Positions 12,309 to 25,115 of a stretch of 64,000 bases of DNA are shown here, piece after piece. The notes beneath the pieces were generated by a model, which saw only the letters and a program-made list of their open reading frames with translations, was not told where the DNA came from and did not search any database. Numbering within the stretch: position 1 is the stretch's first letter; every line of letters begins with the position of its first letter. This DNA comes from Eutreptiella sp. 'Long Island Sound 2002' (taxonomy: Eukaryota; Euglenozoa; Euglenophyceae; Eutreptiales; Eutreptiaceae): positions 160,588,576 to 160,652,575 of the forward strand of contig OZ038378.1 in the NCBI GenBank assembly GCA_964036045.1, given 5' to 3'. The translations under genes were made by a program, and so were the position numbers.

Positions 12309-12530
12309 GAGAATAATTGGGACCAAGTGGGACCAAGTGGAAACATGTGGGGAAAACTGGGAAAAATTGGGACTAAGTGGGACCAAGTGGAAACAGGTAT
12401 GAAAACTGGGAAACATTGGGACTAAGTGGGACCAAGTGGAAACAGGTGGGAAAACTGTGAAAAATTGGGACGAAGTGGGACCAAGTGGAAACAGGTGGGG
12501 AAAACTGGGAAAAATTGGGACGAAGTGGGA
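12309..12530 (+). repeat. Forward satellite just right of inversion 1
   Basis: Forward orientation resumes inside an actgagaataattgggacc monomer. It is followed by aaacatgtgggg and several short-register monomers (caggtatgaaaactgg, ggtgggaaaactgtg). Its variants match the HOR at 17.5-23 kb rather than the sequence left of the inversion. Confidence 0.75.
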
Positions 12531-13436
12531 CCAGGTGGAAACAGGTGGGGAAAACTGGGAAAAATTGGGACTAAGTGGGACCAAGTGGAAACAGGTGGGG
12601 AAAACTGGGGAAAATTGGGACAAGTGGGACCAAGTGGAAACAGGTGGGGAAAACTGGGGGAAATTGGGACTAAGTGGGACCAAGTGGAAACAGGTGGGGA
12701 AAACTTGGAAAAATTGGGACTAAGTGGGACCAAGTGGAAACAGGTGGGGAAAACTGGGGAAAATTGGGACTAAGTGGGACCAAGTGGAAGCACGTGGGGA
12801 AAACTGGGGAAAATTGGGACTAAGTGGCACCAAGTGGAAAGAGGTGGGGAAAACTGGGAAAAATTGGGACTAAGTGGCACCAAGTGGGAAGAGGTGGGGA
12901 AAGCTGGGAAAAATCGGGACTAAGTGGGACCAAGTGGAAACAGGTGGGGAAAACTGGGGAAAATTGGGACTAAGTGGGACCAAGTGGAAACAGGCGGGGA
13001 AAAGTGGGAAAATTTTGGGGCAAGTGGGACCAAGTGGAGACAGGTGAGGAAAACTGGGGAAAATTGGGACCAAGTGGGACCAAGTGGAAGCACGTGGAAA
13101 AAACTGGGGAAAATTGGGACTAACTGGGACCAAGTGGAAACAGGTTTGGAATACTGCGAAAAATTGGGACTAAGTGGGACCAAGTGGTAACAAGTGGGGG
13201 AAACTGGGAAACATTGGGACTAAGTGGGACCAAGTGGAAACAGGTGGGGAAAACTGAGAAAAAGTGGGACTAAGTGGGACCAAGTGGAAACAGGTGGGGA
13301 AAACTGGAAAAGATTCGGACTAGCTGGGACCAAGTGGAAACAGGTGGGGAAAACTGGGGAAAATTGGGACCAAGTGGGGCCAAGTGGAAACAGGTGGGGA
13401 AAACTGGGGAAAATTGGGACTAAGTGGGACCAAGTG
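12531..13436 (+). repeat. ~0.9-kb duplicated block, right copy
   Basis: Partner of 10,680-11,585. It is nearly identical in marker order; one visible change is aattttggggcaag at 13,012 for aatttggggcaag. It contains the full four-monomer marker series starting at 13,141. After about 13,436 the two copies part: gttgaaacagg...agctagg on the left, ggaaacagg...actgtgaaaa on the right. Confidence 0.83.
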
Positions 13437-16400
13437 GAAACAGGTGGGGAAAACTGTGAAAAATTGGGACGAAGTGGGACCAAGAGGAAACAGGTGGGGA
13501 AAACTGGGAAAAATTGGGACGAAGTGGGACCAAGTGGAAACAGGTGGGGAAAACTGGGAAAAATTGGGACTAAGTGGGACCAAGTGGAAACAGGTGGGGA
13601 AAACTGGGAAAAATTGGGACCAAGTGGGACCAAGTGGAAACAGGTGGGAAAACTGGGAAAAATTGGGACTAAGTGGGACCAAGTGGAAACAGGTGGGGAA
13701 AACTGGGGAAAATTGGGACTAAGTGAGACCAGTTGGAAACAGGTGGGGAAAACTGGGGAAAATTGGGACTAAGTGGGACCAAGTGGAAGCACGTGGGGAA
13801 AACTGGGAAAAATTGGGACTAAGGGGGACCAAGTCGAAACAGGTGGGGAAAACTGGGGGAAATTGGGACTAAGTTGGACCAAGTGGAAACAGGTGGGGAA
13901 AACTGGGAAAAACTGGGACTGAGTGGGACCAAGTGGAAACATGTGCGGAAACTGGGGGAAATTGGGACTAAGTTGGACCAAGTGGAAACAGGTGGGGAAA
14001 ACTGGGAAAAATTGGGACAAGTGGGACCAAGTGGAAACAGGTGGGGAAAACTGGGAAAAATTGGGAACAAGTGCGACCAAGTGGAAACAGGTGGGAACAA
14101 TGGGAAACATTGGGACTAAGTGGGACCAAGTGGAAACAGGTGGGGAAAACTGGGAAAAATTGGGACAAGTGGGACCAAGTGGAAACAGGTGGGGAAAACT
14201 GGGAAAAATTGGGACCAAGTGGGACTAAGTGGAAACATGTGGGGAAAACTGAGAAAAAAGTGGGACTAAGTGGGACCAAGTGGAAACAGGTGGGGAAAAC
14301 TGGAAAAGATTCGGACTAGCTGGGACCAAGTGGAAACAGGTGGGGAAAACTGGGGAAAATTGGGACCAAGTGGGGCCAAGTGGACATAGGTGAGGAAGAC
14401 TGGGAAAAATTGCGACTAAGTGGGACCAAGTTGAAACAGGTGGGGAAAGCTGGGGAAAATTGGGATCAAGTTGGACCAAGTCAAAACAGGTGGGGAAAAC
14501 TGGGGAAAATTGGGACAATTTGGGACCAAGTGGAAACAGGTCGGGAAAACTTGGGAAAATTGGGACTAAGTGGGACCAAGTGGAAACAGGTGGGGAAAAC
14601 TGGGGAAAACAAAGACTAAGTGGGACCAAGTGGAAACAGGTGGGTAAAACTGGGAAAAATTGGGACTAAGTGGCACCAAGTGGAAACAGGTGGGGAAAAT
14701 TGGGGAAAATTGGGACAAGTGGCACCAAGTGGAAACAGGTGGGGAAAAAGTGGGGAAAATTGGGACCAAGTGGGACCAAGTGGAAACGTGCGGGGAAAAC
14801 TGGGGAAAATTTGGACTAAGTGGGACCAAGTGGAAACAGGTGGGGAAAACTGGGGAAAATTGGGACTAAGTGGGACCAAGTGGAAACAGGTGGGGAAAAT
14901 TGGGGAAAATTGGGACAAGTGGGACCAAGTGGAAACAGGTGGGGAAAACTGGGGAAAATTGGGACCAAGTGGGACCAAGTGGAAACAGGTGGGAAAACTG
15001 GGGAAAATTGGGACTAAGTGGGACCAAGTGCAAACAGGTGGGGAAAACTGGGAAAAATTGGGACTAAGTGGGACCAAGTGGAAACAGGTGGCGACAACTG
15101 GTAAAAATTGGGACTAAGTGGGACCAAGTGGAAACAGGGGGGGAAAACTGGGAAAATTTGGGACAAAGTGGCACCAAGTGGAAACAGGTGGGGAAAACTG
15201 GGGGAAATTGGGACTAAGTTGGACCCAGTGGAAACAGGTGGGGAAAACTGGGAAAAATTGGGACAAGTGGGACCAAGTGGAAACAGGTGGGGGAAACTGG
15301 GAAAAATTGGGACCAAGTGGGACCAAGTGGAAACAGGTGGGGAAAACTGGGAAAAATTGGGACTAAGTGGGACCAAGTGGAAACAGGTGGGAAAACTGGG
15401 GAAAATTGGGACTAAGTGGGACCAAGTGGAAACAGGTGGGGAAAACTGGGGAAAATTGGGACTAAGTGGGACCAATTGGAAACAGGTGGGAAAACTGGGG
15501 AAATTGGGACTAAGTGGGACCAATTGGAAACAGGTGGGGAAAACTGGGGGAAATTGGGACTAAGTGGGACCAAGTGGAAGCACGTGGGGAAAACTGGGGA
15601 AAATTGGGACTAAGTGGGACCAAGTGGAAACAGGTGGGAAAACTGGGGAAAATTGGGACTAAGTGGGACCAAGTGGAAACAGGTGGGGAAAACTGGGGGA
15701 AATTGGGACTAAGTGGGACCAAGTGGAAACAGGTGGGGAAAACTGGGAAAAATTGGGACAAGTGGGACCAAGTGGAAACAGGTGGGGAAAACTGGGAAAA
15801 ATTGGGAACAAGTGGGACCAAGTGGAAACAGGTGGGAACAATGGGAAACATTGGGACTAAGTGGGACCAAGTGGAAACAGGTGGGGAAAACTGGGGAAAA
15901 TTTGGACAAGTGGGACCAAGTGGAAACAGGTGGGGAAAACTGGGAAAAATTGGGACCAAGTGGGACTAAGTGGAAACAGGTGGGGAAAACTGAGAAAAAG
16001 TGGGACTAAGTGGGACCAAGTGGAAACAGGTGGGGAAAACTGGAAAAGATTCGGACTAGCTGGGACCAAGTGGAAACAGGTGGGGAAAACTGGGGAAAAT
16101 TGCGACCAAGTGGGACCAAGTGGAAACAGGTGGGGAAAACTTGGGAAAATTGGGACTAAGTGGGACCAAGTGGAAACAGGTGGGGAAAACTGGGAAAAAC
16201 AAAGACTAAGTGGGACCAAGTGGAAACAGGTGGGTAAAACTTGGAAAAATTGGGACTAAGTGGCACCAAGTGGAAACAGGTGGGGAAAATTGGGAAAAAT
16301 TGGGACAAGTGGCACCAAGTGGAAACAGGTGGGGAAAACTGGGGAAAATTGGGACCAAGTGGGACCAAGTGGAAACGTGTGGGGAAAACTGGGGAAAATT

Positions 16401-17500
16401 TGGACTAAGTGGGACCAAGTGGAAACAGGTGGGGAAAACTGGGGAAAATTGGGACTAAGTGGGACCAAGTGGAAACAGGTGGGGAAAATTGGGAAAAATT
16501 GGGACTAAGTGGGACCAAGTGGAAACAGGTGGCGACAACTGGGAAAAATTGGGACTAAGTGGGACCAAGTGGAAACAGGGGGGGAAAACTGGGAAAATTT
16601 GGGACAAAGTGGCACCAAGTGGAAACAGGTGGGGAAAACTGGGGGAAATTGGGACTAAGTTGGACCAAGTGGAAACAGGTGGGGAAAACTGGGAAAAATT
16701 GGGACAAGTGGGACCAAGTGGAAACAGGTGGGGAAAACTGGGAAAAATTGGGGCCAAGTGGGACTAAGTGGAAACAGGTGGGAAAACTGGGAAACATTGG
16801 GACTAAGTGGGACCAAGTTGAAACAGGTGGGGAAAACTGGGAAAAATTGGGACTAAGTGGGACCAAGTGGAAACAGGTGGGAAAACTGGGAAAAACTGGG
16901 ACTAAGTGGGACCAAGTGGAAACAGGCGGGGAAATGTGGGAAAAATTGGAAACAAGTGGGACTAAGTGGAAACAGGTGGGAAAAATGGGAAACATTGGGA
17001 CTAAGTGGGACCAAGTGGCAACAGGTGCGGAAAACTGGGAAAAATTGGGACAAGTGGGACCAAGTGGAAACAGGTGGGGAAAACTGGGAAAAATTGGGAC
17101 CAAGTGGGACTAAGTGGAAACAGGTGGGGAAAACTGAGAAAAAGTGGGACTAAGTGGGACCAAGTGGAAACAGGCGGGAAAAACTGGAAAAGATTCGGAC
17201 TAGCTGGGACCAAGTGGAAACTGGTGGGCAAAACTGGGGAAAATTGGGAGCAAGTGGGGCCAAGTGGAAACAGGTGGGGAAAACTGGGAAAAATTGCGAC
17301 TAAGTGGGACCAAGTTGAAACAGGTGGGGAAAGCTGGGGAAAATTTGGACTAAGTTGGACCAAGTCGAAACAGGTGGGGAAAACTGGGGAAAATTGGGAC
17401 AAATTGGGACCAAGTGGAAACAGGTGGGGAAAACTTGGGAAAATTGGGACTAAGTGGGACCAAGTGGAAACAGGTGGGGAAAACTGGGAAAAACAAAGAC
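13437..17500 (+). repeat. Irregular HOR region, 1.1-1.75-kb modules
   Basis: The same marker monomers recur with unequal spacing. tttgggacaaagtggcacc is at 15,161 and 16,602, then 18,045 (1,441 and 1,443 bp apart). The aatgggaaacattggg monomers are near 14,100, 15,840 and 16,985. aacaaagact is near 14,608, 16,199 and 17,491. The order of markers is kept while distances vary, as expected of an older HOR reshaped by unequal exchange. Short monomers (gggacaagtggg, ggtgggaaaactgg) are frequent. It appears ancestral to, or sister of, the 1,810-bp HOR that follows. Confidence 0.72.
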
Positions 17501-19458
17501 TAAGTGGGACCAAGTGGAAACAGGTGGGGAAAACTGGGAAAAATTGGGACTAAGTGGCACCAAGTGGAAACAGGTGGGGAAAATTGGGGAAAATTGGGAC
17601 AAGTGGGACCAAGTGGAAACAGGTGGGGAAAACTGGGGAAAATTGGGACCAAGTGGGACCAAGTGGAAAGAGGTGGGGAAAACTGGGGAAAATTTGGACT
17701 AAGTGGGACCAAGTGGAAACAGGTGGGGAAAACTAGAGGAAATTGGGACTAAGTTGGACCAAGTGGAAACAGGTGGGGAAAATTGGGAAAAATTGGGACA
17801 AGGCGGGACCAAGTGCAAACAGGTGGGGAAAACTGGGGAAAATTGGGACCAAGTGGGACCAAGTGGAAACAGGTGGGAAAACTAGGAAAAATTGGGACTA
17901 AGTGGGACCAAGTGGAAACAGGTGGGGAAAACTGGGAAAAATTGGGACTAAGTGGGACCAAGTGGAAACAGGTGGCGACAACTGGGAAAAATTGGGACTA
18001 CGTGGGACCAAGTGGAAACAGGTGGGGAAAACTGGGAAAATTTGGGACAAAGTGGCACCAAGTGGAAACAGGTGGGGAAAACTGGGAAAAACTGGGACTA
18101 AGTGGGACCAAGTGGAAACAGGTGGGGAAGACTGGGGGAAATTGGGACTAAGTTGGACCAAGTGGAAACAGGTGGGGAAAACTGGGAAAAATTGGGACAA
18201 GTGGGACCAAGTGGAGTAAGGTGGGGAAAACTGGGAAAAATTGGGACGAAGTGGGACTAAGTGGAAACAGCTGGGAAAACTGGGAAAAATTGGGACTAAG
18301 TGGGACCAAGTGGAAACAGATGGGGAAAACTGGGAAAATTTGGGACTAAGTGGGACCAAGTGGAAACAGGTGGGAAAACTGGGAAAAACCGGGACTAAGT
18401 GGGACCAAGTGGAAACAGGCGGGGAAAACTGGTGAAAATTGGGACTAAGTTGGACCAAGTGAAAACAGGTGGGGAAAACTGAGAATAATTGGGACCAAGT
18501 GGGACCAAGTGGAAACAGGTGGGGAAAGCTGGGAAAAATTGGGACCAAGTGGGACCATGTGGAAACATGTGGGGAAAACTGGGAAAAATTGGGACTAAGT
18601 GGGACCAAGTGGAAACAGGTGGGAAAACTGGGAAACATTGGGACTAAGTGGGACCAAGTGGAAACAGGTGGGGAAAACTGGGAAAAATTGGGACCAAGTG
18701 GGACCAAGTGGAAACAGGTGGGAAAACTGGGAAACATTGGGACTAAGTTGGACCAAGAGGAAACAGGAGGGGAAAACTGGGAAAAATTGGGACGAAGTGG
18801 GACCAAGTGGAAACAGGTGGGGAAAACTGGGAAAAATTGGGACTAAGTGGGACCAAGTGGAAACAGGTGGGCAAAACTGTGAAAAATTGGGACCAAGTGG
18901 GACCAAGTGGAAACAGGTGGGAAAACTGGGAAACATTGGGACTGAGTGGGACCAAGTGGAAACAGGTGGGGAAAACTGGGGAAAATTGGGACTAAGTGGG
19001 ACCAAGTGGAAACAGGTGGGGAAAACTGGGGAAAATTGGGACTAAGTGGGACCAAGTGGAAACAGGTGGGCAAAACTGTGAAAAATTGGGACCAAGTGGG
19101 ACCAAGTGGAAACAGGTGGGAAAACTGGGAAACATTGGGACTGAGTGGGACCAAGTGGAAACAGGTGGGGAAAACTGGGGAAAATTGGGACTAAGTGGGA
19201 CCAAGTGGAAACAGGTGGGGAAAACTGGGGAAAATTGGGACTAAGTGGGACCAAGTGGAAACAGGCGGGGAAATGTGGGAAAAATTGGGACCAAGTGGGA
19301 CCAAGTGGAAACAGGTGGGGAAAACTGTGGAAAATTGGGACTAAGTGGGACCAAGTGGAGGCACGTGGGGAAAATTGGGGAAAATTGGGACTAAGTGGGT
19401 CCAAGTGGAAACAGGTGGCCAAGTGGAAACAGGTGGGGAAAACTGGGAAAAACTGGGA
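17500..19458 (+). repeat. 1,810-bp HOR, copy 1 (with extra internal repeat)
   Basis: Equivalent points lie 2,009 bp before those of copy 2 across 17,700-18,950, and 1,810 bp before them from 19,042 on. The extra 199 bp is a local tandem duplication of four monomers near 18,843-19,204 (gggcaaaactgtgaaaa ... actgggaaacattgggactgag appears twice). It is more diverged than copies 2 and 3, and its left edge carries a further 50-bp difference. Confidence 0.85.
19401..19436 (+). repeat. 18-bp tandem duplication inside a monomer
   Basis: CCAAGTGGAAACAGGTGG is present twice in direct succession, making a 68-bp monomer. The same event is at 21,211-21,246 and 23,021-23,056, exactly 1,810 bp apart each time. 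It arose once and was copied with the HOR. Confidence 0.97.
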
Positions 19459-21268
19459 CTAAGTGGGATCAAGTGGAAACAGGTGGGGAAAACTAGGGGA
19501 AATTGGGACTAAGTTGGACCAAGTGGAAACAGCTGGAGAAAACTGGGGAAAATTGGGACAAGTGGGACCAAGTGGAAACAGGTGGGGAAAACTGGGAAAA
19601 ATTGGGACTAAGTGGGACCAAGTGGAAACAGGTGGGGAAAACTGGGGAAAATTGGGACCAAGTGGGACCAAGTGGAAACAGGTGGGGAAAACTGGGGAAA
19701 ATTTGGACTAAGTGGGACCAAGTGGAAACAGGTGGGGAAAACTAGGGGAAATTGGGACTGAGTTGGACCAAGTGGAAACAGGTGGGGAAAATTGGGAAAA
19801 ATTGGGACAAGGCGGGACCAAGTGGAAACAGGTGGGGAAAACTGGGGAAAATTGGAACCAAGTGGGACCAAGTGGAAACAGGTGGGAAAACTAGGAAAAA
19901 TTGGGACTAAGTGGGACCAAGTGGGAACAGGTGGGGAAAACTGGGAAAAATTGGGACTAAGTGGGACCAAGTGGAAACAGGTGGCGACAACTGGGAAAAA
20001 TTGGGACTAAGTGGGACCAAGTGGAAACAGGTGGGGAAAACTGGGAAAATTTGGGACAAAGTGGCACCAAGTGGAAACAGGTGGGGAAAACTGGGGAAAA
20101 TTGGGACTAAGTGGGACCAAGTGGAAACAGGTGGGGAAGACTGGGGGAAATTGGGACTAAGTTGGACCAAGTGGAAACAGGTGGGGAAAACTGGGAAAAA
20201 TTGGGACAAGTGGGACCAAGTGGAGTAAGGTGGGGAAAACTGGGAAAAATTGGGACCAAGTGGGACTAAGTGGAAACAGGTGGGAAAACTGGGAAAAATT
20301 GGGACTAAGTGGGACCAAGTGGAAACAGATGGGGAAAACTGGGAAAATTTGGGACTAAGTGGGACCAAGTGGAAACAGGTGGGAAAACTCGGAAAAACTG
20401 GGACTAAGTGGGACCAAGTGGAAACAGGCGGGGAAAACTGGGGGAAATTGGGACTAAGTTGGACCAAGTGAAAACAGGTGGGGAAAACTGAGAATAATTG
20501 GGACCAAGTGGGACCAAGTGGAAACAGGTGGGGAAAGCTGGGAAAAATTGGGACCAAGTGGGACCAAGTGGAAACATGTGGGGAAAACTGGGGAAAATTG
20601 GGACTAAGTGGGACCAAGTGGAAACAGGTGGGAAAACTGGGAAACATTGGGACTAAGTGGGACCAAGTGGAAACAGGTGGGGAAAACTGGGAAAAATTGG
20701 GACCAAATGGGACCAAGTGGAAACAGGTGGGAAAACTGGGAAACATTGGGACTAAGTTGGACCAAGAGGAAACAGGAGGGGAAAACTGGGAAAAATTGGG
20801 ACGAAGTGGGACCAAGTGGAAACAGGTGGGGAAAACTGGGAAAAATTGGGACTAAGTGGGACCAAGTGGAAACAGGTGGGCAAAACTGTGAAAAATTGGG
20901 ACCAAGTGGGACCAAGTGGAAACAGGTGGGAAAACTGGGAAACATTGGGACTGAGTGGGACCAAGTGGAAACAGGTGGGGAAAACTGGGGAAAATTGGGA
21001 CTAAGTGGGACCAAGTGGAAACAGGTGGGGAAAACTGGGGAAAATTGGGACTAAGTGGGACCAAGTGGAAACAGGCGGGGAAATGTGGGAAAAATTGGGA
21101 CCAAGTGGGACCAAGTGGAAACAGGTGGGGAAAACTGTGGAAAATTGGGACTAAGTGGGACCAAGTGGAAGCACGTGGGGAAAATTGGGGAAAATTGGGA
21201 CTAAGTGGGTCCAAGTGGAAACAGGTGGCCAAGTGGAAACAGGTGGGGAAAACTGGGAAAAACTGGGA
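19459..21268 (+). repeat. 1,810-bp HOR, copy 2
   Basis: Thirty-six monomer equivalents (1,810 bp) starting at aagtgggatcaagtgg. It shares with copy 3 all major markers: cagctggagaaaac, actaggggaaatt, gggacaaggcggg, ggtggcgacaactgg, tttgggacaaagtggcacc, ggagtaaggtgg, actgagaataatt, ggaggggaaaac and the 18-bp duplication at 21,211. By eye only about a dozen scattered substitutions separate the two copies. Confidence 0.92.
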
Positions 21269-23225
21269 CTAAGTGGGATCAAGTGGAAACAGGTGGGGAA
21301 AACTAGGGGAAATTGGGACTAAGTTGGACCAAGTGGAAACAGCTGGAGAAAACTGGGGAAAATTGGGACAAGTGGGACCAAGTGGAAACAGGTGGGGAAA
21401 ACTGGGAAAAATTGGGACTAAGTGGGACCAAGTGGAAACAGGTGGGGAAAACTGGGGAAAATTGGGACCAAGTGGGACCAAGTGGAAACAGGTGGGGAAA
21501 ACTGGGGAAAATTTGGACTAAGTGGGACCAAGTGGAAACAGGTGGGGAAAACTAGGGGAAATTGGGACTAAGTTGGACCAAGTGGAAACAGGTGGGGAAA
21601 ATTGGGAAAAATTGGGACAAGGCGGGACCAAGTGGAAACAGGTGGGGAAAACTGGGGAAAATTGGAACCAAGTGGGACCAAGTGGAAACAGGTGGGAAAA
21701 CTAGGAAAAATTGGGACTAAGTGGGACCAAGTGGGAACAGGTGGGGAAAACTGGGAAAAATTGGGACTAAGTGGGACCAAGTGGAAACAGGTGGCGACAA
21801 CTGGGAAAAATTGGGACTAAGTGGGACCAAGTGGAAACAGGTGGGGAAAACTGGGAAAATTTGGGACAAAGTGGCACCAAGTGGAAACAGGTGGGGGAAA
21901 CTGGGGAAAATTGGGACTAAGTGGGACCAAGTGGAAACAGGTGGGGAAGACTGGGGGAAATTGGGACTAAGTTGGACCAAGTGGAAACAGGTGGGGAAAA
22001 CTGGGAAAAATTGGGACAAGTGGGACCAAGTGGAGTAAGGTGGGGAAAACTGGGAAAAATTGGGACCAAGTGGGACTAAGTGGAAACAGGTGGGAAAACT
22101 GGGAAAAATTGGGACTAAGTGGGACCAAGTGGAAACAGATGGGGAAAACTGGGAAAATTTGGGACTAAGTGGGACCAAGTGGAAACAGGTGGGAAAACTC
22201 GGAAAAACTGGGACTAAGTGGGACCAAGTGGAAACAGGCGGGGAAAACTGGGGAAAATTGGGACTAAGTTGGACCAAGTGAAAACAGGTGGGGAAAACTG
22301 AGAATAATTGGGACCAAGTGGGACCAAGTGGAAACAGGTGGGGAAAGCTGGGAAAAATTGGGACCAAGTGGGACCAAGTGGAAACATGTGGGGAAAACTG
22401 GGGAAAATTGGGACTAAGTGGGACCAAGTGGAAACAGGTGGGAAAACTGGGAAACATTGGGACTAAGTGGGACCAAGTGGAAATAGGTGGGGAAAACTGG
22501 GAAAAATTGGGACCAAATGGGACCAAGTGGAAACAGGTGGGAAAACTGGGAAACATTGGGACTAAGTTGGACCAAGAGGAAACAGGAGGGGAAAACTGGG
22601 AAAAATTGGGACGAAGTGGGACCAAGTGGAAACAGGTGGGGAAAACTGGGCAAAATTGGGACTAAGTGGGACCAAGTGGAAACAGGTGGGCAAAACTGTG
22701 AAAAATTGGGACCAAGTGGGACCAAGTGGAAACAGGTGGGAAAACTGGGAAACATTGGGACTGAGTGGGACCAAGTGGAAACAGGTGGGGAAAACTGGGG
22801 AAAATTGGGACTAAGTGGGACCAAGTGGAAACAGGTGGGGAAAACTGGGGAAAATTGGGACTAAGTGGGACCAAGTGGAAACAGGCGGGGAAATGTGGGA
22901 AAAATTGGGACCAAGTGGGACCAAGTGGAAACAGGTGGGGAAAAATGTGGAAAATTGGGACCAAGTGGGACCAAGTGGAAGCACGTGGGGAAAATTGGGA
23001 AAAATTGGGACTAAGTGGGTCCAAGTGGAAACAGGTGGCCAAGTGGAAACAGGTGGGGAAAACTGGGAAAAACTGGGACTAAGTGGGATCAAGTGGAAAC
23101 AGGTGGGGAAAACTAGGGGAAATTGGGACTAAGTTGGACCAAGTGGAAACAGCTGGAGAAAACTGGGGAAAATTGGGACAAGTGGGACCAAGTGGAAACA
23201 GGTGGGGAAAACTGGGAAAAATTGG
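21269..23225 (+). repeat. 1,810-bp HOR, copy 3 plus partial fourth
   Basis: Copy 3 covers 21,269-23,078. A fourth copy starts at 23,079 but follows the pattern only to about 23,225, where it jumps to sequence like that at 22,060. Copy-specific changes include ggaaatagg near 22,482, gggcaaaattggg near 22,648 and aaaaatgtggaaaa near 22,941. The truncated fourth copy is the boundary with the next HOR. Confidence 0.9.
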
Positions 23226-23329
23226 GACCAAGTGGGACTAAGTGGAAACAGGTGGGAAAACTGGGAAAAATTGGGACTAAGTGGGACCAAGTGGCAACAG
23301 GTGGGAAAACTGGGAAAAACTGGGACTAA

Positions 23330-25115
23330 GTGGGACCAAGTGGAAACAGGTGGGGAAAACTGGGGAAAATTGGGACTAAGTTGGACCAAGTGGAAACAGG
23401 TGGGGAAAACTGTGAATAATTGGGACCAAGTGGCACCAAGTGGAAACACGTGGGGAAAGCTGGGAAAAATTGGGACTAAGTGGCACCAAGTGGAAACAGG
23501 TGGGGAAAACTGGGGAAAATTGGGACTAAGTTGGACCAAGTGGAAACAGGTGGGCAAAACTGAGAATAATTGGGACCAAGTGGGACCAAGTGGAAACAGG
23601 TGGGGAAAGCTGGGAAAAATTGGGACCAAGTGGGACCAAGTGGAAACATGTGGGGAAAACTGGGAAAAATTGGGACTAAGTGGGACCAAGTGGAAACAGG
23701 TGGGGAAAACTGTGAAAAATTGGGACCAAGTGGGACCAAGTGAAAACAGGTGGGAAAACTGGGAAACATTGGGACTAAGTGGGACCAAGTGGAAACAGGT
23801 GGGGAAAACTGTGAAAAATTGGGACGAAGTGGGACCAAGAGGAGACAGGTGGGGAAAACTGGGAAAAATTGGGACGAAGTGGGACCAAGTGGAAACAGGT
23901 GGGGAAAACTTGGGAAAAATTGGGACTAAGTGGGACCAAGTGGAAACAGGTGGGGAAAACTGGGAAAAATTGGGACCAAGTGGGGCCAAGTGGAAACAGG
24001 TGGGAAAACTGGGAAACATTGGGACTAAGTGGGATCAAGTGGAAACAGGTGGGGAAAACTGGGAAAAATTGGGACCAAATGGGACCAAGTGGAAACAGGT
24101 GGGGAAAACTGGGGAAAATTGGGACTAAGTGGGACCAAGTGGAAGCACGTGGGGAAAACTGGGAAAAATTGGGACTAAGTGGCACCAAGTGGAAACAGGT
24201 GGGGAAAACTGGGGAAAATTGAGACTAAGTGGGACCAAGTGGAAACAGGGGGGGAAAATTGGGGGAAATTGGGACTAAGTTGGACCAAGTGGAAACAGGT
24301 GGGGAAAACTGGGAAAGATTCGGACTAGCTGGGACCAAGTGGAAACAGGTGGGGAAACTGGGGAAAATTGGGACCAAGTGGGATCAAGTGGAAACAGGTG
24401 GGGAAAACTGGGAAAAATTGGGACTAAGTGGCACCAAGTGGAAACAGGTGGGGAAAACTGGGGAAAATTGAGACTAAGTGGGACCAAGTGGAAACAGGGG
24501 GGGAAAATTGGGGGAAATTCGGACTAAGTTGGACCAAGTGGAAACGGGTGGGGAAAACTGGGAAAAATTCTGAAAAGTGGGACCAAGTGGAAACAGGTGG
24601 GGAAAACTGGGGAAAATTGGGACCAAGTGGGACCAAGTGGAAACAGGTGGGGAAAACTGGGAAAGATTCGGACTAGCTGGGACCAAGTGGAAACAGGTGG
24701 GGAAACTGGGGAAAATGGGACCAAGTGGGATCAAGTGGAAACAGGTGGGGAAAACTGGGGAAAATTGGGACCAAGTGGGACCAAGTGGCAACAGGTGGGG
24801 AAAACTGGGAAAAATTGCGACTAAGTGGGACCAAGTGGAAACAGGTGGGGAAAACTGAGAAAAATTGGGACAAATTGGGACCAAGTGGAAACAGGTGGGG
24901 AAAACTTTGGAAAATTGGGACTAAGTGGGACCAAGTTGAAACAGGTGGGGAAAACTTGGAAAAATTGGGACTCAGTGGCACCAAGTGGAAACACGTGGGG
25001 AAAACTGGGAAAAATTGGGACTAAGTGGCACCAAGTGGAATTAGGTGTGGAAAACTGGGGAAAATTGGGACTAAGTTGGACCAAGTGGAAACAGGTGGGG
25101 AAAACTGGGAAAAAT
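23330..25115 (+). repeat. 1,795-bp HOR, copy 1
   Basis: Aligned with 25,116-26,860 at a constant 1,795-bp offset from actgtgaataatt (23,406 / 25,201) through ggatcaagtgg (24,034 / 25,829) to aattctgaaaag (24,568 / 26,362). It includes attcggactagctgggacc twice (24,318 and ~24,667) and the ggaattaggtg marker at 25,038. Only scattered substitutions separate the copies until copy 2 loses one 50-bp monomer near 26,600. Confidence 0.9.
24318..24334 (+). other. CENP-B-box-like 17-mer (8 of 9 core bases)
   Basis: ATTCGGACTAGCTGGGA aligned to NTTCGNNNNANNCGGGN matches eight of nine essential bases; only the first C of CGGG is T. The plain monomer matches seven of nine. Other monomers such as 1,002-1,018 (ATTGGGACTAAGCGGGA) restore the other CpG and also reach eight. 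No nine-of-nine site was seen. In a G-rich repeat this may be coincidence. Confidence 0.3.

Noticed and set aside
12168-12683. Frame crossing from inverted to forward satellite, giving a hybrid Pro-rich/Trp-rich product
   Set aside because: It is a chance join across the right junction of inversion 1. The switch in residue character simply marks the strand change.
21717-22625. 302-codon - strand reading frame, repeated at 17,898 and 19,907
   Set aside because: Three copies simply follow the 1,810-bp HOR. It starts at TTG, codes a Pro/Phe/Ser-rich repeat with no domain, and overlaps + strand frames throughout.
23202-24128. 308-codon + strand reading frame (Trp/Gly/Lys-rich 50-residue repeats)
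   Set aside because: It exists only because gaccaag monomers lack the TAA of gactaag and because 1-bp indels reset the frame. It relies on a GTG start, equivalent frames exist in all phases on both strands, and variation between copies shows no codon-position bias that I can see.
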